Source: CALMBW01 sp963779645 (GTDB taxonomy: Bacteria > Actinomycetota > CADDZG01 > WHSQ01). From it: 64,000 nt of DNA. Below the pieces are notes generated by a model. It was given only the letters and a program-made list of their open reading frames with translations, had not been told where the DNA came from and did no database searches. Position 1 is the first letter of the stretch, and the number at the start of each line of letters is the position of its first letter. Positions 34,101-42,441 of this stretch are shown piece by piece. The position numbers and the translations under genes were made by a program. The stretch is taken from NCBI GenBank assembly GCA_963779645.1, contig CAVZYX010000005.1, forward strand, positions 2,170,001 to 2,234,000, in the 5' to 3' direction.

Positions 34101-35465
34101 CTACTCGGGGGGCGGGTCGGGGTCATTCTCCATCTTTCTCTCGTATCGAGCGAGCTCTCTCTCGTATCTAGCGAGATCGAAGGGCCGGGACTCGAGGTAA
34201 ACGTCTGCGGCGTAGACCATGTTGCCGGGCTCGCCACCCCAATCGGGTAAGCACGTCGTTTCATCGAGCTCCAACTCGAGTTCGTCGACCAGCGGGGCGA
34301 GTCCCTCACCCGAGGCCTCGAGCTTGGGACGCTCGATGACCCGACCATCGCTGTCGCGAAACACCAGGTTCGGCCAGCGGCCCTCGATGGTGAACTCACC
34401 AGCGTGGTAGCGACGGTGATCGTGCGGACAGAACAGCTTCATCTTCTTGGTCTTGGTGTGTCCGAGCGCGGCCCACTCGTCGTCGTGATGAGCATGCAGG
34501 TCGCGCGTGCGGGTGCATCCGGGCATAGCGCAGCAACGGTCGCGCGCCTCGAGTGCCCGGCGCATCGCCGTGGTGGGGTTACGTCGCTTGCGGCCCACGT
34601 CTAGAGGGTCTCCATCTTTGGTGATGACATCCACGATCGAGGCGTTCTGCATCAACAGCTCGGCGGTGCGAGCCGAGATGATGCCCCCGTCGCGCAGCTT
34701 GCCGACGCCGTCTCCTGAGATGACCGTGGCGATATCGATGTCTAGAGCAACGAGGTAGCGGGCCGACGGGGTCCGCGAGCCGATGCCCTTGGCCAGCACC
34801 GACTCGGCCACGGCGAGAAGCGCATCGGCGCGCTCGGCGCCCCAGGGGTCGTCGGCTGTCTCGTCGAGTTCGGCGCCGTCGGCGCGCGCTTCGTCTATCG
34901 CCATGCGCAGCGCTTGATCGATGATGGCGCCGTGCTCCGAGGACAGGTTGCCCCTGATGAACCAGGACCCGTCACCGCGGTGTCCGCTGTGAACGGCGCG
35001 CTCTTTGTGAGCGGTGTCTTGCTCGACCCGCAGGGCGCTTTTGTAATGACCGGCGAAGCGCGACAGCTGAGCACCGGAGAGTCCTTTGGCGAGATCGACC
35101 AGTCGCTGTTCGGTGGCGTCCTCGCAGACCTCTAACAACACGGTGACCTGAGAAAGCGACAGCTCACCTTTGGAGAATGCCTCTCTGATGTGGGGACGGG
35201 ACTCGAGCCCCTCTGCCGCCTTGACCATGGCGCGAGCCACGCCGGGGGTGTAGCCGAGCTTCCAGGTAAGGAACGCTGTGGGCGACTTGGTCCCGTAGTT
35301 GCCCCAGCCGTCGTCGGCGACCACGTGCTCGGCCACCATCCCTGCGAGGCGAGCTTGGGCGGCGTTGATCTCGGCTTGCAGTCGGGTCATCTCGTTCTCG
35401 GCCCGCTGCAGGGGGGCCTCGCGAACAGCAGTTGCCTCGTTGATCTCTCGCATAGTATCGAACAT
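34101..35465 (-). CDS. DUF222 / 13E12-type HNH endonuclease
   Basis: About 454 residues from the ATG at 35465. Residues 1-300 are the DUF222 region found in the mycobacterial 13E12 repeat family (ARAMVKAAEGLESRPHIREA, GELSLSQVTVLLEV, ADALLAVAESVLAKG); near 340-385 is an HNH nuclease site (CAMPGCTRTRDLHAHHDDEW, then LFCPHDHRRYHAG). The acidic C-terminus looks disordered. Another frame-compatible start (ATG at 35453) is possible, and TTG at 35501 would place the promoter inside the gene. It stands alone between a terminator and a LexA operator. Its target is unknown; 13E12 proteins are thought to derive from mobile elements. Confidence 0.85.
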   Translation of the reverse strand: MFDTMREINEATAVREAPLQRAENEMTRLQAEINAAQARLAGMVAEHVVADDGWGNYGTKSPTAFLTWKLGYTPGVARAMVKAAEGLESRPHIREAFSKGELSLSQVTVLLEVCEDATEQRLVDLAKGLSGAQLSRFAGHYKSALRVEQDTAHKERAVHSGHRGDGSWFIRGNLSSEHGAIIDQALRMAIDEARADGAELDETADDPWGAERADALLAVAESVLAKGIGSRTPSARYLVALDIDIATVISGDGVGKLRDGGIISARTAELLMQNASIVDVITKDGDPLDVGRKRRNPTTAMRRALEARDRCCAMPGCTRTRDLHAHHDDEWAALGHTKTKKMKLFCPHDHRRYHAGEFTIEGRWPNLVFRDSDGRVIERPKLEASGEGLAPLVDELELELDETTCLPDWGGEPGNMVYAADVYLESRPFDLARYERELARYERKMENDPDPPPE

Positions 35466-35501
35466 ATGTTCGATACTATGACCTGCCCAAACGGTTGTCA
35501 A
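35451..35501 (-). promoter_or_regulatory. Promoter with palindromic LexA operator for the DUF222-HNH gene
   Basis: On the minus strand TTGACA (35501-35496) and TAGTAT (35478-35473) are 17 bases apart, a near-consensus promoter. A perfect 30-base palindrome (35451-35480) covers the -10 element and contains TCGAACATATGTTCGA (35458-35473), an exact match to the mycobacterial SOS box. The first ATG lies 8 bases after the -10 box, so a leaderless mRNA is likely; no ribosome site is present. LexA binding near 13E12-family genes has been described in Mycobacterium tuberculosis. Confidence 0.85.
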
Positions 35502-35537
35502 CCCCCTAATTTCGGGCTTTCTCCGAAGGCCCGATCC

Positions 35538-36268
35538 TTAAAGGTCGGCCAAGAACGAGACCCGGTCTTGCAATGGGGCGTGGGTCTTGGACGTGCCCAC
35601 CATCCACAGGGCAGCGTCGCGCCCCTCCACTGGAGTGGCCTTCTCAAGCACCGCGATGAGAGCCGGCGGATACCTGGTCAAGGCGGCGGCCGCCCCATCC
35701 ACGCTTGTCCCCACCGGGTCCGGCCTCCTGTCTGCGCCCAACAAGTACGTGGTGCGTCGAGCTTCACCCGAGATGAGCCGTGTCATGCAGAAAGCGGCGA
35801 CCGCTTCCGACTCGGTACGAGAAAGATCGTTCAAAAGACTCCTCGTCACCACTATCTGGGGACCACCGGCCCAAGACACGAACGCATTGGGCCCTTCAAG
35901 TTCCGTGACCCACAGCTTCGGTGGATCGATCGACAGATCGTCCGCTAGCCCCGGACGATGTTCGTGAAGCGAGGCGCCTCATCTTCGGTCAGCGGTTGAG
36001 CGTCCAAGGATCTAAGCGCCGACTTGCCACGTCGCAGGATCCGGGACAGCGCGACTAGCAACGTCCCCATAGCCACGGCAAGCGGAACCATCCAACCCCA
36101 CTCTCCGGTGAGAACCCTCGTTACGCCCGCAGCCGCCAGCGTGGCGAGGGCAACGTAACCGGCGAGAGGAGCCCACAACTCTGTGGTGCCACGGGGAAGG
36201 CGTTCTCCGCCCCAGTCGGGTACCGCCTTATGAGCGGGCTTGATAGCTCCTGAAGTCATCGCAATCAT
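35538..36268 (-). pseudogene. Degenerate M48 (HtpX-like) family protein, frameshifted, active site absent
   Basis: ATG at 36268 opens a frame with two membrane helices (WAPLAGYVALATLAAAGVTR; MVPLAVAMGTLLVALSRIL) and ALRSLDAQPLTEDEAPRFTN, stopping at about 35945. One base missing in the CCCC run at 35949-35952 would join it to a second frame reading GLADDLSIDPPKLWVTELEG, PNAF, and then QIVVTRSLLNDLSRTESEAV. This order is that of HtpX-type M48 peptidases, and the end KTHAPLQDRVSFL resembles their HPPLxxRI tail. Where HExxH should follow, the sequence reads AVAAFCMTRLISG, so the zinc site is gone. Combined length is about 243 residues. Confidence 0.6.
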
Positions 36269-36302
36269 GGTGCCATCTCCAGGGTCGTTGTAGAACAGCG
36301 AT

Positions 36303-37631
36303 GTGGGTCACGGCCATCACCACCACGAGCACGCCGCTGTCACTGTTTCTGCGGCCACGCGGCGCAAGCTTGTCGTCGCCATCGCTCCTTTCGTGCTGGC
36401 AACGATCCTGGGTCTTTTCCTCTTGTGGCCGGCAGATACGAAGCTCGATATACCTCAAGCAGCCGGTCCCGTAGAAGAGAGGTACTCGGCCGAAGTGATC
36501 GGGGTCGAGCGAGACCCCTGTGACCTGCCCGGCCAAGAGGGATTCGATTGCGCGATCGTCGAAGTTGAGATCGCCGATGGTCCTGACGCAGGCGAAACCG
36601 CGTCCATGAACGTCGCAGAGGGGCCGAACGCTCGTCACGTTGCGGTTGGAGACGACGTTCTGGTCGGCAAAGCCTCCCAAGCTGAGCCTGGGCAGGAGTA
36701 TTACTTCTCGGACTTCAAGCGCGGGAGTTCGATCCTGATACTCGTTGGACTGTTCGCCATCGTCGTCATCGCGCTGAGTCGATGGCGAGGTCTCAGTTCC
36801 ATGGTCGGGCTCGCGGTCTCGCTCGTTCTTCTCGTGTACTTCGTCCTGCCGGCGATCCTTGAGGGATCGTCGCCCGTGATGGTTGCCATCGTCGGTGGCT
36901 CCGCGATCATGTTCGTCACGCTCTATCTCGCCCATGGTTTCAATGCGATGACGACGACGGCCGTCCTTGGGACGCTCGCAAGCCTAGTGGTCACCGGTGC
37001 GCTTGCTCTCTACTTCGTCGAAGCGTTCAAGTTCAGCGGTTTCGGTTCCGAGGAAGCGGTGTTCCTGCAGGTCGCGGCTCAACAGATAAACCTCCAGGGG
37101 TTGCTCCTGGGCAGCATCATCATCGGGACGTTAGGTGTGATGGACGACGTCACCGTGACTCAAGCATCGGCAGTGTGGGAGCTCCATCGGGCCAACCCAA
37201 CACTTGGCTCGTTGGGTCTCTATCGTGCCGCCGTTCGGATCGGTCGCGACCACATCGCGTCCACCGTTAACACTCTCGTGCTCGCTTACGCCGGCGCGTC
37301 GCTCCCCCTCCTCATCCTGTTCACGCTTGCGGAAAGACCGTTCGGTCAGGTGATCACGAGCGAAGTCGTGGCCGAAGAAGTAGTGAGAACCCTCGTCGGA
37401 AGCATCGGGCTCATAGCGTCGGTGCCGATCACCACCGCTCTGGCCGCTCTCGTCGCGGCAGGTGATTCAGGGCCGCGACTGCTCGGTCGCGGGCCGCGGC
37501 CCCCGGTCGAGCGAGAGGGATTCAAACGACCCCGTGCTGAGGACTTCTTCCGTCCGGACGATCCTGTTGCCGATCACCCCGACGAGCCTGGAGAGCGTCA
37601 GCCTCCGGAAGATACCGACGCTCGGGAGTAG
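36303..37631 (+). CDS. YibE/F family membrane protein with His-rich N-terminus
   Basis: This 442-residue protein has a His cluster at its start (GHGHHHHEH), one membrane helix (about 22-41), an extracytoplasmic beta domain (about 50-140), then seven or so helices of the YibE/F type (SMVGLAVSLVLLVYFVLPAI; GLLLGSIIIGTLGVMDDVTV; HIASTVNTLVLAYAGASLPL). The family is a proposed transporter with no known substrate; the His cluster suggests metal binding, an inference. The GTG at 36303 is divergent from the M48-like gene with only 34 bases between them. The 3' end overlaps pimA by 34 bases. Confidence 0.82.
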   Translation: MGHGHHHHEHAAVTVSAATRRKLVVAIAPFVLATILGLFLLWPADTKLDIPQAAGPVEERYSAEVIGVERDPCDLPGQEGFDCAIVEVEIADGPDAGETASMNVAEGPNARHVAVGDDVLVGKASQAEPGQEYYFSDFKRGSSILILVGLFAIVVIALSRWRGLSSMVGLAVSLVLLVYFVLPAILEGSSPVMVAIVGGSAIMFVTLYLAHGFNAMTTTAVLGTLASLVVTGALALYFVEAFKFSGFGSEEAVFLQVAAQQINLQGLLLGSIIIGTLGVMDDVTVTQASAVWELHRANPTLGSLGLYRAAVRIGRDHIASTVNTLVLAYAGASLPLLILFTLAERPFGQVITSEVVAEEVVRTLVGSIGLIASVPITTALAALVAAGDSGPRLLGRGPRPPVEREGFKRPRAEDFFRPDDPVADHPDEPGERQPPEDTDARE

Positions 37632-38699
37632 ACGTTCTCCACGCCGGCGACCAAGCGTTTCCAGTCGTAGAGCTTCGCCATGCGCGCGCTGAGTTTGCGC
37701 ATCTCCGCAGCTTTGCTGTCGTTGGTCAGAACCTCACGGAGGGCATCGGCTAGAGCGCCGGCATCTCCGGGGGTGACGAGGGTCGCGGCTGCCTGGGCAA
37801 CCGCCCGGTATCCCGGTAGGTCGGAAGCAACCAGAGGAGTGCCCGCGGCGAGCGCTTCGACAAGAACGATCCCGAAAGACTCGCCGCCCAACCCAGGAGC
37901 GCAATAGACCGTCGCACCGCGGAAGATGCCGGGCTTGTCATCATCACTGACTCGCCCGATGAAGTGGGCAGGAACCTCCAGCCGTTCGGCCAACGATCGT
38001 GACGCGCTCTCTTCCGGCCCTCCGCCTGCCACGACCAGCGTCGCACCGGTATCTCGCAAGTCGTGTCATCGCCTGTATCAGCACCTCGAGTCCTTTGCGC
38101 TTCTCGATCCTTCCGAAGAAAAGGATGGTCGGACCGGCAACAGGCTCGATGGGGGCCGCGGAACTGAAACGCTCGATATCGACACCGTTGGGCGTTAGGA
38201 CGAATTCTCCGGGGAAGTACTGAGCCACGAGATCGCTCGCTGCATCGGAAACCGCGGTCCGCACCGCTATCTTCCCCATCGCTCGCTGCAAGATCGGCCG
38301 CGAAGCTCGATACGCCCAACTAGCCGGAGCGGCTGCATGGAATGTGCCCACCGACGGAACGTCCGAGTTCATCAGTGCGAGGAAGCTCAGGCTGGGGATC
38401 AACGGTTCGTGCAGATGGAGCACCTCGGGGTCGAAGTCGCGGAGAGCGGTCCGGATCCCGACAGCCGCCATCGGTCCGAACGCGAGTGGAGCGATCGACC
38501 CGTTCGCCGGGATGCCAACGGCACGACCGACCAAGGTGACGTTCGGTTCGGTTTCCGCCGATCGCCGTATCAACGACGCAGGAGCAAAGATCCGTACCTC
38601 GTGACCGCGGTCTCCTAAAACACCGGCGAGAGCGGCGATGTGGGACTGCACACCACCGAACCTGTCCCATGCGTAGGGACAAACGATCGCGACCCTCAT
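37598..38699 (-). pseudogene. pimA: Phosphatidylinositol mannosyltransferase PimA (GT4), frameshifted
   Basis: ATG at 38699 opens MRVAIVCPYAWDRFGGVQSH, the GT-B start of PimA, running through LTPNGVDIERF and GPTILFFGRIEKRKGLEVLI. Near 38060 the frame is lost, and the C-terminal half continues one frame over from a TTG at 38059: RDTGATLVVAGGGPEE, VYCAPGLGGESFGIVLVEAL (the GT4 EX7E donor site) and AGVENVYSRAS. Adding one base would give an intact enzyme of about 367 residues, the normal length. PimA transfers the first mannose to phosphatidylinositol. It is last in pgsA-patA-pimA and is probably functional in the organism. Confidence 0.82.
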
Positions 38700-38703
38700 G
38701 CGC

Positions 38704-39639
38704 TTAAAGACGATCGGCCGTCCAGAATGGTTGGAAGACGTGCCATTCCTCGGGATGTTTCGCGACGGCTTTCTCGAGCTCGTCCGCGATCTTCTGCGTG
38801 AGTTCGGGGATCGCCTCCTTCCCAGCGCCCTGCGGCACCTCGATCGGGTCACAGATGTCGGCCCGCCAACCACGCTTTCCGTCCGAGTGCGTTGTTCCGT
38901 AGACCCCTGCGAAAAGAAGGGGGACGCCGGTCTCGATCGCGATCGCTGCCGGTCCCGGAGGCATCGTGGTTTTCTCTCCGAAGAACACCACCTCGGGTCC
39001 GGTGCCCTTGAGGTCACGATCACCGAGTATCGCTACTACCGCTCCGCCTTCGATGTCTTCCACGATCTTCGAACTGATCCCTTTGACCGCGGGATGGATC
39101 TTCATCCCAAGGCGCGCCCTGTGCTCGATGAAGAAATCGAACATCCGCCGCGGTTTGAGCACTTCAGCAACACTCACGAGGAGATGCCCGTTGGCTCCCA
39201 CCCACGCTCCAGCGGCGTCCCAGTTTCCGAGGTGTCCAACAACGACGATCGCCCCTTTCCCTCGAGCGAGAACACTACGGATCTTGTGAAGGTCATCACT
39301 TCGGAAACGGTCGAGGAAGAAGTCCTTGTCTTCTCGCACCAGCGCGAAGGTCTCGAACCAGTAGCGCGAGTAACTGCGAAAAGCCTCCACGACCAGCCGT
39401 TGAACTTCATCCGACTCTGGGGGAAGGCCGGTGATCCTCGATAGGTTCCGAGCGACCTGGTCCCGCTTCTTCGACCGTTTCCCCGATCTCGCGCCCGCCC
39501 ACTCGGCCACTGCGTAAGACAAACGTTTGGGAAGCCACCGGAGGACGGCCGAAGCCACCACGTACCCGTAATAGACGAGCTGGATCAACCTGCCTTCGTC
39601 AGCTGGCCGCTTAGACGGCACGGGCCTGCTTCCGGACAT
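38704..39639 (-). CDS. patA: Phosphatidylinositol mannoside acyltransferase (PatA-like)
   Basis: This 311-residue lysophospholipid-acyltransferase-family protein has an N-terminal hydrophobic segment (about 17-35) and the catalytic motif GHLGNWD (about 137-143), followed by ILGDRDLKGTG and MPPGPAAIAIETGVPLL. In mycobacteria the enzyme acylates the mannose added by PimA, and the gene lies between pgsA and pimA as here. The ATG at 39639 overlaps pgsA by 29 bases. Confidence 0.88.
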   Translation of the reverse strand: MSGSRPVPSKRPADEGRLIQLVYYGYVVASAVLRWLPKRLSYAVAEWAGARSGKRSKKRDQVARNLSRITGLPPESDEVQRLVVEAFRSYSRYWFETFALVREDKDFFLDRFRSDDLHKIRSVLARGKGAIVVVGHLGNWDAAGAWVGANGHLLVSVAEVLKPRRMFDFFIEHRARLGMKIHPAVKGISSKIVEDIEGGAVVAILGDRDLKGTGPEVVFFGEKTTMPPGPAAIAIETGVPLLFAGVYGTTHSDGKRGWRADICDPIEVPQGAGKEAIPELTQKIADELEKAVAKHPEEWHVFQPFWTADRL

Positions 39640-40219
39640 GGATCATGCGCTGGAGGAACGTGATGACAGACGCAGCGAGGAGAACCGCCACGCCGATCAG
39701 AACGATGTCGAAGACGAGGGCCGCGATGATCACGATCAGGCGTTCCGCCCTCTCGGCGATGCCTACGTTGCAGTCATACCCGAGGGACTCGGCTCGGGCT
39801 TTGCTGTATGAGACCAGGAACGAGAACACAAGTGCAGCGAGAGCCAGGCCCGCGGTCCATCCGTCATAGCGCCCGGGGATATCGGGATGGATCCCGTACA
39901 ACCAGGCGATAGGCACCAGGAAGAGAGCGTCCGAGAGCCGGTCGGTCGTGGAATCGAGGAACGCCCCCCATCGAGAGGCGCTTCCCTTCGCCTTCGCCAG
40001 AGCCCCGTCCAGGGCATCGGCGAAGCCGGCGACGATCGACAGCAGGCCCGCCACCAGGAGGCGCCCGTCAACTATGAGGTAGGCGCAGAAGATCTGGAGG
40101 GCCACGCCAAAGTAGGTGACGGAGTCGGGCGTCAGCCGCGTCCGGGCCAGCCAGCGCCCTACGGGGCGCATCAGCTTGTCCCATCCACTCCGGAGCTTGG
40201 CGTTGATCACGCTTCGCAT
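39611..40219 (-). CDS. pgsA: CDP-alcohol phosphatidyltransferase, phosphatidylinositol phosphate synthase type
   Basis: The 202-residue membrane enzyme has the CDP-alcohol motif spread over GFADALDGALAKAKGSASRW and GAFLDSTTDRLSDALFL (pattern DG..A..G...D...D, about 73-105) and five to six helices. In Actinobacteria the gene next to patA and pimA makes phosphatidylinositol phosphate from CDP-diacylglycerol and inositol phosphate. Start chosen at the ATG at 40219; the frame is open further upstream, but that text is unlike the family. Confidence 0.87.
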   Translation of the reverse strand: MRSVINAKLRSGWDKLMRPVGRWLARTRLTPDSVTYFGVALQIFCAYLIVDGRLLVAGLLSIVAGFADALDGALAKAKGSASRWGAFLDSTTDRLSDALFLVPIAWLYGIHPDIPGRYDGWTAGLALAALVFSFLVSYSKARAESLGYDCNVGIAERAERLIVIIAALVFDIVLIGVAVLLAASVITFLQRMIHVRKQARAV

Positions 40220-40341
40220 CCTAAGCAACCGGTTTCCGTGCGCGAATCCCGTTGCATACCAACGCGATTCTTCCGAAGAAAGCCGAGGGGCTACGATTCC
40301 TTTCCTACTCAGGTTCCCGGGTGACACAGGGGGGTTCAGGC

Positions 40342-42411
40342 GTGAAGAGCTATCCGACCGAGAGCATCCGAAACATCGTCCTAGTCGGCCACGGAGGTGC
40401 AGGTAAGACCTCCCTCGCTGAGGCCCTCTTGTTCCTCTCCGGAGCGACGACACGCATCGGAAAGACCACCGACGGGAACACGGTCACTGACTTCGACGAA
40501 GAGGAGATCCGAAAAGGCATCTCAGTGCAGACCGCCCTTGCGCCGATCGAATGGGGCGGTTGCAAGATCAACATCTTGGATGCACCGGGGTACGCAGACT
40601 TCGTCGGCGAGATGAGAGCAGCCATGAGGGTCGCCGATCTCGCCGTTTTCGTGGTCTCGGCCGTGGAAGGTGTCGAGGTACAGACCCAGGCGGCATGGCT
40701 CTACGCAGAAGAGCTGAACCTTCCTCGAATGATCGTCGTTAACAAGGTCGACCGAGAGAACTCTTCCTTCCGTAGGACTCTGGATCAGATGCGCGATATG
40801 TGGGGGAAGGCCGTTGCCCCACTCGATCTCCCCTTGGGCAGAGAGCACAACTTCAAGGGGGTCATCGAAGTCATCGATGAGGACGCCCTCTCATACGACG
40901 AGCACGGCAAGCCCTCGACCGTGGAGGTCCCCGAGGAACGGCGCGCCCGATTGAAAGAAGTGCACGGCGACCTACTGGACTCCATCGCCGAATCAGACGA
41001 CGACCTGCTCGAGCGTTACCTCGAGGGCGGCGAGATCACGCGAGACGAGATCGTCAAAGCCCTTCACGAAGGCATCGATGACGCAACGATGTTCCCCGTC
41101 ATGTGCACCAGCGCGACCCATCTCATCGGCGTCGACCGAGTTGCAGACATCATCGTCAACGCGGGGCCGTCTCCACTGGATCGACCGGCAGCTGAAGGCG
41201 TCGACGGTTCAACCCGGGAATCGAAGCCAGACGCTCCACTATCGGCTCTCGTATTCAAGACCATGACCGACCCGTACGTAGGCCGCGTGAACTTCTTCCG
41301 CGTCTATTCAGGAACGTTCAAAGGCGAAACGTCGCTGCACAACGCCAGCAAGAAGCTGGACGAACGCGTGGGTCACGTCTTCACGATGAGAGGTAAGACC
41401 CAGGAACCGATGGATGAAGTTGTCGCCGGGGATATCGCGGCCGTCGCGAAGCTCGCCCATACCGTGACAGGCGACACGATCGCCGACCGGTCTAACCCGA
41501 TCGTTTACGCGACGATCGATCCTCCGGATGCCTTGCTCCCGAAAGCGATCGCCCCGAAGACCAAGGGCGATGAAGACAAGCTGATGATCGGTTTGCACAA
41601 ACTGATCGAGGAAGACCCTGCGCTTCAGCTCGAACGCAACGATGAGACCCACCAGATGATCCTCTGGGGCATGGGTGACGCTCACTTGGATGTGACACTC
41701 GAACGACTGAAACGCAAGTTCTCGGTTGAGGTCGAAGAAGTCCCGTTCAAGGTGCCTTATCGGACGACCTTCCGTTCCAAGGCTGAAGTTCAGGGCAAGC
41801 ACGTGAAGCAGTCCGGCGGTCACGGTCAGTACGGCGTCTGCATGATCCGCGTCGAACCACTCGAACGCGGAGAAGGTTTCCAGTTCGTCGACAAGATCTT
41901 CGGTGGGTCGATCCCGAACCAATGGATCCCCTCGGTTGAGAAGGGTGTGCGGCAGGCGATGGAGAACGGCGTCGGGACCGGATTCCCGATGATCGATTTC
42001 AAGGTCGAGCTCTACGAAGGCAAGTTCCACTCGGTCGACTCGTCCGACATGGCTTTTCAGCTGGCCGGCATCGCCGCCATGAAGGAAGCGATCGACAAGG
42101 CGGGGTTAACGCTCCTCGAACCGGTGTGGGGCCTCGATGTCATGGTTCCCGAGGAGTTCACCGGCGAGATCATGGGCGACCTTCAGAAGCGGCGAGGCAT
42201 CCCAGAAGGCATCGACACGATCGGCGGCGGGCGACAGATCGTCAAGGCGAAGGTGCCGTTCGCGGAAGTGACTCACTACGCGACCGACCTTCGCTCACTA
42301 ACGGGTGGCCAAGGAACTTTCTCTTGGACCTTCAGCCACTATCAGGAGGTACCTCACGATCTCGCCCAGAAGGTGCTGGACGCAACCAAGACCGCCGCGG
42401 ATCACAGCTGA
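40342..42411 (+). CDS. fusA2: Elongation factor G-like protein (EF-G2/FusA2 type)
   Basis: This 689-residue five-domain translational GTPase differs from true EF-G by its P-loop GHGGAGKTS (about 18-26; EF-G has AHIDAGKT). Other motifs: DAPGYADF (G3), VVNKVDRE (G4), domain IV SGGHGQYGVCMIRVEPLERG and C-terminal QGTFSWTFSHYQEV. The family includes Rv0120c-like proteins whose role is unclear; they bind GTP but need not translocate. GTG at 40342 follows a G-rich stretch; a longer frame to 40252 lacks family similarity. It is divergent from pgsA. Confidence 0.87.
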   Translation: MKSYPTESIRNIVLVGHGGAGKTSLAEALLFLSGATTRIGKTTDGNTVTDFDEEEIRKGISVQTALAPIEWGGCKINILDAPGYADFVGEMRAAMRVADLAVFVVSAVEGVEVQTQAAWLYAEELNLPRMIVVNKVDRENSSFRRTLDQMRDMWGKAVAPLDLPLGREHNFKGVIEVIDEDALSYDEHGKPSTVEVPEERRARLKEVHGDLLDSIAESDDDLLERYLEGGEITRDEIVKALHEGIDDATMFPVMCTSATHLIGVDRVADIIVNAGPSPLDRPAAEGVDGSTRESKPDAPLSALVFKTMTDPYVGRVNFFRVYSGTFKGETSLHNASKKLDERVGHVFTMRGKTQEPMDEVVAGDIAAVAKLAHTVTGDTIADRSNPIVYATIDPPDALLPKAIAPKTKGDEDKLMIGLHKLIEEDPALQLERNDETHQMILWGMGDAHLDVTLERLKRKFSVEVEEVPFKVPYRTTFRSKAEVQGKHVKQSGGHGQYGVCMIRVEPLERGEGFQFVDKIFGGSIPNQWIPSVEKGVRQAMENGVGTGFPMIDFKVELYEGKFHSVDSSDMAFQLAGIAAMKEAIDKAGLTLLEPVWGLDVMVPEEFTGEIMGDLQKRRGIPEGIDTIGGGRQIVKAKVPFAEVTHYATDLRSLTGGQGTFSWTFSHYQEVPHDLAQKVLDATKTAADHS

Positions 42412-42441
42412 CGCGCTAGACGTTACCGACGTTTGAGCTCG

